From positions 9,491,501 to 9,555,500 of the forward strand of contig JBBDHG010000008.1 of assembly GCA_037951165.1 (NCBI GenBank): 64,000 nucleotides of DNA, given 5' to 3'. This DNA is from Lophius americanus (lineage: Eukaryota; Chordata; Actinopteri; Lophiiformes; Lophiidae). The notes beneath the pieces are model-generated. The model did no database searches, was not told where the DNA came from, and saw nothing but the letters and a program-made list of their open reading frames with translations. Made by a program: the position numbers and the translations under genes. Shown in pieces: positions 32,391-43,568 of this stretch. Every line of letters starts with the position of its first letter. Position 1 is the first letter of the stretch.

Positions 32391-33649
32391 TGGTTTCTCA
32401 CCACCAACACCAAAACTACTGCTTTGTTTCTATGAACTGAGTTGAGGTGTCATTGAAGGGAAAACCCGTTTCATGTCTTTAGAAGCTAAGTGAACAATAG
32501 TATAAGATTTTTCGTTATTTAATTTTTTCCACATTTTCTCCAGCTATTGAAAAATAACTGAACATATTTCAACGAACCCTTCGGCCCGGAAAACTAAACA
32601 AACATTCACAGGATGTATCGTTCTTGGCGGAGGAGGGCACTTGCATTTTTCTGCCTTCTCTGACAGACACAAGACAGAGAGATGATTCGACCGATTTAGA
32701 GGTTGGATGTTACAGTTACACACCTGAAGGGTGTTTCAAGTTTCATGGCTCAACATGCAGCTGTCACACACACTTATCCACAGCGCTATATGTCAGCTTC
32801 ACAGCCAACGGCATCCTGTAAATGCTCCGAACGGAACATCAGTTCTCCCAGTTTTACATCTTTGGCCTCACTTTTTGACATTTCAGGTGCTGCATTAGCC
32901 AGTTTTTTGACGACAAATAAAATGATTCTGATGACGCTGCAGCTTAATGCTCACAGGACTGCAAAAATATTCAACGTATGACAACATAACACTTGAAAAA
33001 TGAGCTGTTCCATAATTAGTATTTTGATATAATATGTGAAACTGGTCTGATGATTTCTTTGAAAAAAAAACATAACGACACCTAAGGAAAATTCAAATGC
33101 TGTTTCAGACTGTAAATTAAGCATAATTCGGGGGTATTTTATGATGGAGGCCATTGCACACTACTGAGGTACGAGTCCCTGCAGCGCTGCACCATGAATC
33201 ATCTGACAAACGGCGGGATAAAGATCTGAAGACTTTGTCTCACATCCGTATTGTGGTTTCCGCTCTCTGACAGTAAATCTGTGGAAATAAATAATAGTAG
33301 TTAATCAGAGACAGATGTCTGATGTCAGTAACTGTAAATGGTTCTTCACGCAGTTGGAAGTTGTTTATCGGAGATGTTCATGACAAGCACTGTGGCGACT
33401 GTTAACCAGAAACAAATCAAAAGAGCAGGAGCGCTGGGTCTGAGGGAAGATAGCAAGACGAGACGAGATTTTATATTTCAAGGAAAATGGTCAATTTTTT
33501 ATTTTAAATTTAACCGTTTGGTGAAGTGGATTTTTAGAAAAACTATTTGACCCTTATTAGACTTTTGTTTGTATCAAACCACATCATTCTGTTCATTAAA
33601 TCCTCGCATGATTTTAGGCCAAAGAAAATCCTACTAACCGAATAAGACT
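32391..33649. other. No supported gene
   Basis: AT-rich unique-looking sequence; frames of 65-92 aa have no recognisable domain. Confidence 0.45.
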
Positions 33650-33745
33650 TTGTCATTAGCTATGTTTAATGCCTCTTCCTCTGTGACCCACTTAACATGT
33701 GGTGTCCCCCAGGGCTCCATCCTTGGCCCCTATCTATCTATAAAC
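33650..33745 (+). pseudogene. Non-LTR retrotransposon reverse transcriptase fragment
   Basis: Translation from about 33671 reads SSSVTHLTCGVPQGSILGP, containing the C-G-V-P-Q-G-S-I-L-G-P block of LINE reverse transcriptases (the turn and strand before the catalytic YxDD). The upstream serine-rich segment and the DNA words 'tgtggtgtcccccagggctc' match L2-type fish LINEs. The frame decays right after the block (YLSINCLC) and the YADD box is absent. Only about 100 bp are recognisable. Confidence 0.8.
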
Positions 33746-34018
33746 TGCCTATGTGTCATAATATAAACAGGTTCAGTCAAGTGGCACACATTTTACTTAC
33801 ACATTATAAGAAATAATGACTCAAACTGAACTCAACCAAGCCGTTGAGCAGGACATTAAAGGGTCTTGCATGCTCAGTCTTAATCTCTCACTATCCTGGT
33901 TTGGGTCAGCCAATGAGACAAGCTCTTCAAGATAAGTTAAGATCAGCTGTTCTCACCAGCCAGTCACATCCACCCAGTCTATATTTACAACGTAATTTTT
34001 CCCTAAAAGGCTTGACAG

Positions 34019-34027
<9 letters not shown>
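33746..34027. other. Possible LINE flank, unrecognised
   Basis: Continues from the RT fragment without further recognisable motifs; the 88-aa frame at 33844-34110 ends in the TA repeat and has no known domain. Confidence 0.35.

Positions 34028-34078
<51 letters not shown>
34028..34078. repeat. (TA)n microsatellite
   Basis: About 25 TA units preceded by an A run. Confidence 0.95.
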
Positions 34079-34079
<1 letters not shown>

Positions 34080-34338
34080 TGGTTGCATCCGTGTTGTTTT
34101 TCATGGTTAGTGAGCGGATAAAGGACTCTTGCATACTTTCAAACATAACACAGCCAAAAAGATATTAACACAACCTTCCCTTAAGTGAACATTTTAAGAA
34201 ACACGTCTTAAAGTAAAGTATTCCCCTTGGTCTCGTTTCTACGCTCCTCCATATGTTCATTATTCCTCATGACAAACTAATGGAGGTGCTTTGATGGCCA
34301 ACTAGGCTGCTGACCAAATTTTCTCTGTGCCAAGAATC

Positions 34339-34388
<50 letters not shown>

Positions 34389-34669
34389 TGAAGCGTTTAT
34401 AAGATGTGGGTGGTACCGCTAAAAGACTGTCACATCCTCATCAGGTGTTTTCATTCTTCAATGTGGCAACTCAAGCGGGGGAAAAATTAAGGTTACATTT
34501 TATAATTTCGTAGGTAGTGTTGGGCCCTAAGATCACAGATTAGGATATTAATATATAGATAACATGTTTAGTATATATTAACATATCCATATAGGAATTT
34601 TTTTAAATTGCTTTACTGATCAGGGGCGCTGAAGCTAATCAAGGCTAACGTTAGGCTAGAGGTCGGTTA
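34079..34669. other. Unique sequence with a hexanucleotide repeat
   Basis: A clean (GTATAT)n array, about eight units, lies at 34340-34388. Nothing else is recognised. Confidence 0.6.
34340..34388. repeat. (GTATAT)n hexanucleotide microsatellite
   Basis: Eight uninterrupted 6-bp units. Confidence 0.95.
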
Positions 34670-34835
34670 CGCCCCAGTCAAGTTGCCAGTCACACATTTG
34701 AGCAATTTAGATTCACCAATTCATTCATGGACTGTGGTAGGAAGCCAGAATACCCAATGGGAACCCACGCCAACATAGGGAGAACATGCAAATTCAACAC
34801 AGGGATGTGAATTTGAACCCAGGACCTTTTTGTCC
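34670..34835 (-). repeat. (TCCA)-linked dispersed repeat, distal part
   Basis: 'gcaatttagattcaccaatt', 'ggactgtggtaggaagccag', 'agaacatgcaaattcaacac' and 'gaatttgaacccaggacc' follow the standard order of this fish repeat ('...gggagaacatgcaaactccacacag...ttgaacccaggac'). It continues the part of the family that the 22990 copy lacks. Confidence 0.7.
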
Positions 34836-35865
34836 TGCCACCATATATGAATATAATTAGATACATTTTCATAAATAACACTTCTACAGAGGAGCACTCA
34901 AAATAAACATTATGGGCAAAGGCCATCTGACCATCTGCCATCTTTAATAAAAATACATTTTAACCGATTCCTTAACTGATTTTTTAACTGGAGGAGGATG
35001 TTTGGCCTGAAAGCACCTTTGACTTAAAGTTCTTTATCACTATCTATTTTCCTTACTTTATTCTCTGCTCAGCTGATGGGATACTTTACAAGCAAGAACA
35101 TTACAATCAGAATGTGACCAGATAAAGTTTATTTATTAAGGGCAAGCTATATTTTGAGGTCTCGGAAAGCTACATGCATTCAGCTGAAAATGCTTCACAT
35201 TTTCTCCAGTTTGCCTCAGATAATAACAACAATTTCTATTTCACAGATTGATCAAACAAAGCAACTGTAGTCCACTTTTGATACAGGTATATGTTTGAAT
35301 ATTTTTAGTTGATCGTTACTGCCATGTCCATTTCACACCACTTGGATCGCAAACAATACTAGACTAATTAAAACATCAGTTAATATATTGGTGATCAATA
35401 AATTAACAATCGGTTATGTTCATTTCAAGTAAATTTTTCTGAATACCTTCTTGATTTCCATTTAGCCTTCATTAAACGACAGAGTCAGAGGTAAAAGTAG
35501 TTCTTCTCTACAATATCAAAATACTGTGTCAAGTTTAAAAATGCAAGACAATTCAGTGGTATTTATAACATTTAAATGAAACACCTTCCCTTCTTGTCCT
35601 TGCTCTCTTACTTAGGGCAAAGTGAATTTTATTCCTGCTTTACTCGCTTTATTGACATAACACAACTGTCACTCTGGGATTATAGGGGTTAGTCATGACA
35701 CTTCCAGGAATAACGCAAACAAAAAAACCACTGGTGATCCTAGATACTGGCGTAGGGGGGTGAACATCATCTTCCCCATTACCATGTAGTCATGACTTAT
35801 AGTCATTCAAAAATCAGTTCACAAGTTCACAAACACTTACCTAAATATAAAACAAAGGACATGCA
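34836..35865. other. No supported gene
   Basis: AT-rich sequence without a recognisable repeat or gene. Confidence 0.45.
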
Positions 35866-36130
35866 TCCATCCATCCATCCATCCATCCATCCATCCATTT
35901 TCTCCCGCTTATGCGGTAGCAGGAGCCTAACTAGATATTTTCAGATGTCCCTCTACGCAGCAACACTCTCCAGCTTGGGGGATCCCGAGACTTTCAGAGG
36001 CCAGATAGGAAATACCGTCCCTCCAGCTAGTTCTTGGTCCACCTGGGGGTCTCCTCACAGTTGGACGTGCCTGAAAATCCTCCAAAGGGAGACTTCCTGA
36101 GGCTTCCTAGTTAGATGCCCAACTAGATGT
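35866..36130 (-). mobile_element. RTE/Rex-type LINE 3' end with (TCCA)n tail
   Basis: A (CATC)n run at 35866-35898 is followed by 'ttttctcccgcttatgcgg', 'ccctctacgcagcaacactc', 'cttgggggatcccgag', 'ggccagataggaaata', 'ggtccacctgggggtctcct', 'gttggacgtgcctgaaa' and 'gatgcccaactagatg'. On the minus strand this is the C-terminal coding end of the LINE followed by its GGAT-type tail. The tail at the low-coordinate side shows the element points left. Confidence 0.75.
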
Positions 36131-36133
36131 CTA

Positions 36134-36215
<82 letters not shown>
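36134..36215. repeat. (TA)n microsatellite, about 80 bp
   Basis: About 40 uninterrupted TA units, abutting the LINE fragment. The two IYIYIY frames on the minus strand are translations of it. Confidence 0.95.
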
Positions 36216-36219
<4 letters not shown>

Positions 36220-37524
36220 ATGAATCCTGTTAGGATGAAAGATGGTCCAGGAACAAACAGTTTTGTCATGGAGCTGATTTGGATGAAGAAACAACTGTAG
36301 GACTTCTTCCACATCTTCTTTATGAAGGTAGGGTATTTTTTTCTTTCCTTAATTTCTTTCCTTAATTTGCAAAAGCTAATGGAACTTCTTTTTTTTTAAC
36401 TCTCAGCTGAGTGCAATTCCAGTTTGCCGAAAGTATATATTGTGATTGACAAAACTGAATAGAACAAAACATTTACTATCAGATGGAATACATTGATGTA
36501 ATGTGTAATTAAGAACGTGTTAGTTAACTGTCTCTCAATTAAACATTTTCTACTTTATTGTGCTAACAGTCATACACAATCCTGAAACAGCCAGTTTAAT
36601 CGGGCCTAGTCCTTCTTGCTTCCTTAAACCTCCATCCAATCTGTCGGTACATCCTAACCGCGGGCCAGATCTAGATGTCAGGCAGGAACAGGCCAAACTC
36701 CTACTGCCACCAGCCTCGGCAACATTCCACATCCCACCACATCATCTGGAAGGAAGATGGTCTCCTATTGCAGTCATCTGCTGGGGTCAGGCTTCAGACA
36801 CCCACAATGGGAGGAGTGGACGCACAAATTATCCCTCCAAACGCCGATGAACAATGGACGTGTGGGGATCCAAAACTGTATAATTCACTGGGAAAGATAA
36901 TGCCACCTACACCAACAACATGATTGGTGGTATGGAAAATTGCCATATTATTGGGCTTTAAAAGGATATTTGGACGATATAATTCTAAATGGACTAGAGG
37001 AGGAAGTAGTGCATGCTGAATGTAAGAGGACTCAGAAGTTAGTCTGAATGCAGAAATAAAACCAACCAGTGTTTATTCTACGATTATTTCTGTCAAAATG
37101 ACAAACGGTTATTTCTTAGCTGTCTGTGTTTTTTCTGTCCATCTATTTTTAGGTAGGATTCACTGACAGATGAATAAGAGCCTCCGTCAGAACGTTTCAG
37201 ACTTCTGCAGCAGGTGGAGGGTTAAAGGTCGACTCGCGGCCCGCTTTCTCAGATCGGGCTTTTCGTTTACAAGTGACTGGACCGTTTGTCTTTGTATTTG
37301 CAGCCGGCCGTTGGCGAGCGGGAGCTGGTCCAGCCATCTTGTGTTGAAAAATTTCGGACTGGGCACAAGCCGGCCATCTGCAGCTCCAGGCCCACAGCAG
37401 CCAAAAGCTTCAGCTACTGGAGGGTTCCGAGGAGAGAGGGAGGAGAAAATCAACAACAGAAATTTCTCTGTGGCGTTTTAGAAACAACATATTTGACATG
37501 ATCGCATCATTTATCAGGGCAGCA
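36216..37524. other. Unrecognised sequence with two open, GC-richer patches
   Basis: 36560-36923 and 37170-37481 stay open for 82-103 aa on the plus strand and are GC-richer than their surroundings. The first (ending NYPSKRR or, in another frame, EQWTCGDPKLYNSLGK) may be an old transposon-derived coding piece; the second has a pyrimidine-tract/'tttgcag' acceptor-like site at about 37293-37303. Neither has a domain I recognise, so no gene is called. Confidence 0.35.
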
Positions 37525-37580
37525 CTGTGGCGTGTGGAGTTTGTTCTGTGTGGAGTTTGCATGTTCTCCCGACGAATACC
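37525..37580 (+). repeat. (TCCA)-linked repeat, short fragment
   Basis: 'gcagcactgtggcgtgtgga' and 'tgtgtggagtttgcatgttc' then 'tcccgacgaatacctgg' match the family's 'ctgtgtggagtttgcatgttctcc' block, in the opposite orientation to the copy at 34670. Confidence 0.6.
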
Positions 37581-38089
37581 TGGTCTTTGATTGTTTTTTT
37601 TATTCTTCCACAAGCTACGCCTATCAAATGTTGCTGCTAAGTAGATCATGTAAAGGTTTCATGGATTCATGACGTGAAACTTAAGTATGGAAACATAGAT
37701 CAAAGTAGAGGACAAATACAATCAAACACTGTTAATCTCCCTGTCAACACTTGGGCTGTTTACCCAGAATTCACTAGCATGTTTGCATGGTGTGGATTTA
37801 GCCTGATGTTTGTCCATTGGATTGTGGTTCATTTTATTGAGCCTGTGCTCCTCAAATCCCAGTCTACCTTTATTAGTTCATCAATTTTGAAGTGAACTGC
37901 TACTTCGAAGTTTATGTAAAATTAAGTGATATCCTGAGGTGTCGTTTCAGGTTGCAAACAGCGGAACACCCTTTGCCTCACCCTTAACCTTATGACGGCT
38001 CCTTAAAACGTGAAGGACCTTCTTAGGGCCAGGGTTTGGTTCGATGGACACTAAGGGAGAGGAGGACAAGAAAACGCTACAAATTATCC
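37581..38089. other. No recognisable feature
   Basis: AT-rich; the 73-aa frame at 37674 has no known domain. Confidence 0.4.
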
Positions 38090-38270
38090 ATCCATCCATC
38101 GTCGCTGCCACACTTTCCAGTTCTTCTTGTGTATCTGAAGACTTTTCCAGCCTGAATAGGATTTAATCCTCCAGTGAGTGCTGGGTCTTCCACTGGGTCT
38201 CCTCCTTGTTGGATGTGACTGGAAAACCTAAACAGGGACACGCCCAGGAGAAATTTGAACCAGATTCAAA
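38090..38270 (-). mobile_element. RTE/Rex-type LINE 3' fragment
   Basis: A short (TCCA)n run at 38087-38100 is followed by 'ccacactttccagttcttct', 'gactttccagcc'-like words, 'ctgggtcttccactgggtct', 'cctccttgttggatgtgact', 'ggaaaacctaaacagggaca' and 'cgcccaggag'. Same order as the 35866 copy but strongly diverged and missing blocks. Confidence 0.6.
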
Positions 38271-39033
38271 CAAAAAATCTGACACAATCTGACTTAATAT
38301 AACATAATATAAGAAAATATAATGTAATATAATATAATAAAAAATATAATGTGACTCAAAAGTTACCTAAGAAAGAGAGAAAATGTCTGTGTTGATTGTT
38401 TTGTGTGTTTTTCAGTGGATTTTTTTATATATAATAAATAGTGGATTGAGAAAATTATCTTAAAAATGTTTTAGTTATTAACATGTTTTGGTTTTTAACA
38501 TGTTTTAATAGAGGAGTTAGCATTTAATGAGATTGTTTTTACTTGTCTTAAAGAGGAGCAATCTAAATATTCAAGTAAACTAAATACTATTTGACAAAAA
38601 CACATTTTCTCAGCCGGAGTGTGAAATTCCTCCATCTATTTTCCAGACTAGACGGGAGGGAGTGTAAATCACAGATGCTGGTGCATTTTCTCCTGTTGAT
38701 CAGGAGGTGGTCGGGAAGGGAACACATCTCTACACCTGAGGCAGCGGAGCTGACACCTCCGTCTCTCAGACAGGTGAGAAGAAACAAACAATCCTGAGCT
38801 CTTAATGAGGATGGCTGCTGGTCTCAAACTTACACCAGTCAGTGATTTCATTTATAACAAAGAACTTGTATGTATGTTTTGATCTACCAACTTCTCACAA
38901 TCATAGACAAATTTCTTTTAATTTTGTGTCGATAGCTTCTCTTCAGATTGTTTTCGTATTCTCTAAAGAGTTGGAATTTTTCAGAATGAGATTACAGAAA
39001 ACGTCTCTGAGGTTTACCTTCCACTGTATGTAA
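38271..39033. other. AT-rich tract, no supported gene
   Basis: 38285-38352 is a degenerate 'aatataat' low-complexity run. 38590-38790 is GC-richer and open on both strands for 60-68 aa but without a recognisable domain. Confidence 0.45.
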
Positions 39034-39177
39034 TTAGGCCTACGCTGTCGTTCCATGAGAGCAAGAGTGCATCCCCAAAAAGTCCCCTTTCTCCGGCTTT
39101 GTACGAGCAAAACCCTTGATTGAACTCCTCAAATTAAATATGAAGTCATATCCACAGATATCAGCTATGCTAAACCA
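39034..39177 (-). mobile_element. Family H copy 6, 3' end only
   Basis: On the minus strand the copy ends 'gacagcgtaggc' then CTAA (39037-39034) followed by T. On the plus strand: 'tacgctgtcgttcc', 'gcatccccaaaaagtcccct', 'tttgtacgagcaaaaccctt', 'ctcaaattaaatatgaagt'. It is cut at about 39177 by an RTE-type LINE piece. Confidence 0.65.
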
Positions 39178-39222
39178 CTTTTTTCCGCTTCTCCAGGGTC
39201 GGGCCGCGGCGGCAGCAGGAAT
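39178..39222 (-). mobile_element. RTE/Rex-type LINE sliver
   Basis: 'ttttttccgcttctccaggg' and 'tcgggccgcggcggcagcag' match the 'ttctaccgcttatcc...ggtcgcgggggcagcag' start of the LINE 3' region. Only 45 bp remain, directly adjoining family H copy 6. Confidence 0.55.
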
Positions 39223-40316
39223 CCTACGTTGATAATAACGATAATAGTAATGCAACATTTAGCAATAGCTTAATGCTTGTGAAAATACTATAAAACAAGA
39301 ATAATAATAATTGTAATCATCATCATGATCATATTGTAATGAGTGGACCTCCAGCAGGTCCACATCAGCAGATGCAGTCACCAACCATGTGACCCTGCAG
39401 GGTGACAAAGCACAAAGACTCCAGGGAAGAAGTCAAGTTAGTAACAAGCAATAATCCGGTGACCTGCATCCAGTAATGTGCGAGAGAGATATCAACACGA
39501 AGTGTGATTTTATGATTCATGGATTCTTTTCCTGAGAAATTGGATTAAGACTATGGTAAACATTCTTGAATCTGCCCTTTTTTCATGATGCCGTCATGAT
39601 TGAAAGTAGAAGTGGACCTGGGGCTCAGTTTCTAGAGTTCCTTTGATTCCTTTGATGTTTCTTTGGAAGGTGGAGCTGGGGCTCAGTGGGCTGAACAGAG
39701 ACACTGAAGTGGAAGGCGCAAGAGTATCTGAGAGACACTTGGAGAGTTTATTGGAGTTATTGATAGATTTAGAGGCTGGCATCAATACAGACATTAATGG
39801 AGAAATCTTCATGAATTTTTCCTAGACCTAGGGTTCTGTGGTGCCTTGGCGGAGGTTTGCGCACTTACTTTATTTAAAAAGGAAGTAACCCGATCTCTTG
39901 TCCAAGAGAGACGTAACCACAGAAAATCATCATGAACAGTTAAAGCGTGCATCGAAAATTCATTGACACACGCAAACGTAAGATACGTATTAAATAAGTA
40001 TTTAAAATGAAATGAAAATGAAATAAATTATGATAAAATTGAATGACATCTGTGTGTGTCCTGTCCGATTCACATCACTAATTGTTTGTTTCCCATACTT
40101 TCAAGTCCCACGGAGGAGAATACTTTCTTTCTTGCCACCACTCATTCCTACAGTGGTTTGATTAGAAGAAGACTTCTCGAGGATTCATCTTTTTAAAGTG
40201 CTGCTCACAAAGGTGTTTGTTAAAAGATTTCAGGCGACAAACACAACAAAGCGTGAAATCAACCTATATGGAGGCAGGAGATGCTTACCTCATTCCCACC
40301 TCTGATGAGGGAGCTG
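39223..40316. other. No supported gene
   Basis: Unique-looking sequence with small AAT runs near 39235-39315. The hairpin-like 'gtggacctccagcaggtccac' at 39343-39363 has 8-bp arms. No gene. Confidence 0.45.
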
Positions 40317-40375
40317 AGGTGTGTGTGTGTTAGCGTGTGTGTGGTGTGTATGTGTGTGTGTGTGTGTGGGTGAGA
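40317..40375. repeat. (TG)n microsatellite
   Basis: TG runs interrupted by 'ttagcg' and 'gtgta'. Confidence 0.9.
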
Positions 40376-41473
40376 AGGTGGTATAATTGTATTGGAAGTT
40401 TGCCAGGAAGCCAGGACGTCTGCTGACTCCCTAATACTTTCATCAGCTCCTCATGAATATCATCGCTAGCATAGAGTGTGTGAGCTCCTATGAAGACGAC
40501 AGCAATGTGTGCAGGTGATTGATACATTGCATCGATAGATAATTAGACGATTTCAGAAAAAGATTCGATCAATGCACACAGAGTAGGTGAGAGGTCATAT
40601 GACAGACATCATTTCTGAGGACAGAAACATAACATTCAGAGTAATGGAGCATGAGGTCTCATCTGCTACTTCTATTCTTCTCCTTTATAATCACAACTCA
40701 ATACCCAATATAATTTTTACCCACACCTCAAAAACCAACTCTATAATCATCCCAACTTTTCTCCTCAGGGTTTTAGGGGCAATAATTAAGACCGAAATCA
40801 TTTCAGAATGATATACAATTAAGTATTGGATTACTATTATCCCAAGTCTTAAAGAAAAGAGAATCCATACCCAAATATTTCAATGAAACTGTAGTGAGAA
40901 ATACAGAATAAGTTATCAGCAGCATTTCTTTCATCGGTTAAATGAGGTGAGTACCACTCAGGTCTCTGACTGCTTTCCAGTATCCCTGGCCTTCTTTCCA
41001 TGAACAAAGTATAAATATGTTCAGTTAAACTCTTTCCTTTCAACTGGCCCATAATTGGGCTTCTAACTATGCGTTTATGCTGTGAACACTGCTAGATTTT
41101 AATATAAACATTGATTTATCTCACAGCCAAATGTTGTAATATGTGTATATAACTTGCCCTAGTGGACGTTTGTGGTATTTTACAGCCAGGATCTCTCTCT
41201 GGTGTCAAAATCCTATTTTGGGCATATTCTGGGTCCATTGGCTATTGACCAGCAGGAGAGTCCTGCTGGTCTTATCTCACAAAAACTGTGTAGAATAACA
41301 TATTATTTGATGTATTTCTGACAACTTTGATAAAGCAGTTATCAAAGAGTTTCTGAACAAATTTATATTTTGTTTTTTTTTCAGGGTATTACTGTAAAAT
41401 ATTGATGTTTTCGCCTTTTGTTTTATCTAAAAACAGCCAGGTGAGGGTAGAAAATGTATAGTATATTGGTATT

Positions 41474-41476
<3 letters not shown>
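40376..41476. other. No supported gene
   Basis: AT-rich; contains a perfect 11-bp-arm hairpin at 41247-41271. Confidence 0.45.
41247..41271. repeat. Perfect hairpin, 11-bp arms, 3-nt loop
   Basis: Positions 41247-41257 (gaccagcagga) pair with 41261-41271 around 'gag'. Confidence 0.85.
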
Positions 41477-41511
<35 letters not shown>

Positions 41512-41545
41512 TATATATATATATGTATATTTTTATATATATATT
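41477..41545. repeat. (TATG)n/(TA)n microsatellite
   Basis: Seven ATGT-type units lead into TA runs. The MYVCMYV-type frames are translations of it. Confidence 0.95.
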
Positions 41546-41599
41546 CACGCAAAAGGAGAAATCTGCGGGAATTATTATACTTGGTATTATTGGACACAA

Positions 41600-42170
41600 A
41601 ACATGTCCCATCCTTAATCGTTGCAGGACCCAAGGTTTCCCAGCAGAACATTTCCCAAAGCATCAAACAGCATCCACCGACTAGCTTTCTTCCCGTAGTG
41701 CATCTCTCTCATCCAAGTAATTGACACACATGGTTGTTGACATGATGTACCGCCTTTTTCCACTGCTTCATGGTTCAGCCCCAATGCTGACTTATTCATT
41801 CTAGGCAGTAGTTTTCAGCAAAATGTGCTACAGAAGCTCTCCTATTGAATCTGAAAACGCGGGCTAGCCTTGCTTCTCCACATGCGTGAGTTTTGAGTAA
41901 ATGAGTTTTGGGAGTCAATGACCCTTGTCGCCTGTTCACCTGTTATCCTTCCCTTCACCTTTTTAGCAGGTACTAATTATGTGCCCAGCCATAACAATAT
42001 AACCTTTGTCAAAGTTGCACAAATCCTTACTCTTGTCCATTTTTCCTGCCAACAACACATAAACTTTGAGGACAAAATGTTCACTTGCTGCTCAATATAT
42101 CTCACCAGGAATTTTTAACCTGTGTTCACTTCACCTCTTAGTGGTTAGAATGTTATGGCTGGTCAGTGTA
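41600..42170 (-). pseudogene. Tc1 transposase pseudogene with intact-looking 5' terminus
   Basis: The terminal 'gttatggctggtcagtgta' ends at 42170. Going left, the leader ('ttcacttgctgctcaatata', 'gtgttcacttcacctcttag') precedes ATG at 42038-42040, which opens MDKSKDLCNFDKGYIVMAGH, the start of the Tc1 helix-turn-helix DNA-binding domain. Further left come the DNA-binding linker, a VEKGG/'acatcatgt' region, and MMLWEMFCWETLGP (about 41666-41625), the conserved block of the catalytic core. Several blocks are deleted, so the first catalytic aspartate region is damaged, and homology stops near 41625. It is a dead, 5'-terminal two-fifths of an element. Confidence 0.8.
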
Positions 42171-42459
42171 AATATGGCCAAAAGCCCCCTCAGAAATAAA
42201 CAGAACCTGACCTCGTGGCGAGAGTCCAGTTTGTGTTTTCTTGATAATACATATTTTCATTTGCTCTACCGGCGCGGGGTCGTGTTTGTGCCGAGCAGCA
42301 TGCTGCCGTTGTTTCCTCTTTTTCTTTTTTGTGTCTCACTCTCCCTTTCTTTCTCCACCCACCCGCTCGGCTCAGAATCTGTTTCACTCTCTAAATTGGC
42401 TCCTCAGACACCCTTCCCCTTCTTCCCCATCTCTCATTTAAAAAGTGAGAAATTATAAT
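42171..42459. other. No recognisable feature
   Basis: Flank of the Tc1 copy; the 130-aa frame at 42066-42458 begins inside the transposon leader and is pyrimidine-rich chance coding. Confidence 0.45.
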
Positions 42460-42670
42460 TATCTGAATTATGCTTTTAATGATGCGTTAATTAGAGTCAT
42501 GGAGTGAGATTAGCTTATGAAGTATTACTTGTGAAATCCTTCCAGATTCGTACGAGCTCCTCATACGGGTGGAATGAGGATGGAGAGGGAGAGAAATGTT
42601 ACTGTGCTCGGTGATTAGCGCACCAATAAATAACAGAACAGATTGTAATGCATATGCTTATGATTACAAC
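42460..42670. promoter_or_regulatory. Candidate conserved non-coding island
   Basis: Short repeat-free stretch with 'tataattatctgaattatgc', 'gcgttaattagagtc', 'gtgattagcgcaccaataaa', 'gtaatgcatatgc'. Motif density only. Confidence 0.3.
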
Positions 42671-43439
42671 TTTTAAACCAACGCTTTAAACTCACACCGA
42701 CTGTCTTGTGCTGGCAAGAGCTTTATGTACTAACAGCCCAGTCAGTTCTGTGTAATTCTCACCAAATATGAACTATTATTATACTGTGTGAGAAGAAAAC
42801 TGGTTTCTCAGCTTTTACTGCCTGCTAGCTAGAAAAACACAGCAAAATAAAGTAATCTGCAGGAGATTATTTTTTTGGGAAATTAAGGTCATGCTCCACT
42901 TTAAATTCCCCCTTTTTCATCTTTATATCAACAATAAATTAACCGACTGAGCTGAAATGTAGAAAATTATGCTCAGATCACATTTCTGTATTGTATCTCT
43001 GTCTGTATTGTATTGTATCGCTTTTCTACTCTTAGGCATATTCAATCATATCCAACCACAAATATTAAACTGTAATACAGATTACTTTCCCAGTCATCAC
43101 CACCTCAACCACAGCCGTTTTTGTCCAAATACCAGTACCATGCACCAGAGTACAGGAAGTACTTGTATTAGTGTATTAACATGCAGAGACTGCACATAAT
43201 TCCACAGAGACTCACTCTACACCTGGTCACTTGGACACAACAAGGCTATTATGGGAAGAGCAGGCACTTCCCATAATAGCCACTTATCATGGTGGTGTCA
43301 TATAAACAGAGAATATCAGTTAACACCCCCCATCACATTTTATAGTCTTTTATGGCTATTTTATCATCCTTAATGGACGTTGATCCCTCGATTTTTCCAT
43401 TGTTTTCTTGTTGCATTTTACTGTTGTCTTTTATTGTCA
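42671..43439. other. No supported gene; one hairpin
   Basis: AT-rich sequence. The perfect hairpin at 43244-43281 is the only structured item. Confidence 0.45.
43244..43281. repeat. Perfect hairpin, 15-bp arms, 8-nt loop
   Basis: Positions 43244-43258 (ggctattatgggaag) pair with 43267-43281 around loop 43259-43266. An RNA from either strand would form a 15-bp stem, too short for a canonical microRNA precursor. Confidence 0.9.
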
Positions 43440-43568
43440 ACGTCAACTGTTGTATGTTATTTGTGCTTCCGCCTGCATATTGTGTTTGTCTGCCTTTGCT
43501 CTGTTGTCAAAGCACTTCATAAACTCAGTTTTTAAATGTTTTATATAAATACAGTTATTATTATTAAA
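43440..43568 (+). mobile_element. L2-type LINE tail, diverged
   Basis: 'gctctgttgtcaaagcactt', 'cataaactcag', 'ttttatataaatacagttat' and a short ATT run match the 3' tail pattern of L2-like LINEs, more diverged than those at 8.1 and 15.0 kb. Confidence 0.45.

Noticed and set aside
36134..36215. Long (TA)n as a cruciform of special interest
   Set aside because: Ordinary microsatellite; self-complementarity follows from the dinucleotide and needs no further explanation.
42066..42458. 130-aa frame on the plus strand
   Set aside because: It starts within the Tc1 5' leader and continues through pyrimidine-rich sequence; the real coding signal here is the transposase on the minus strand.
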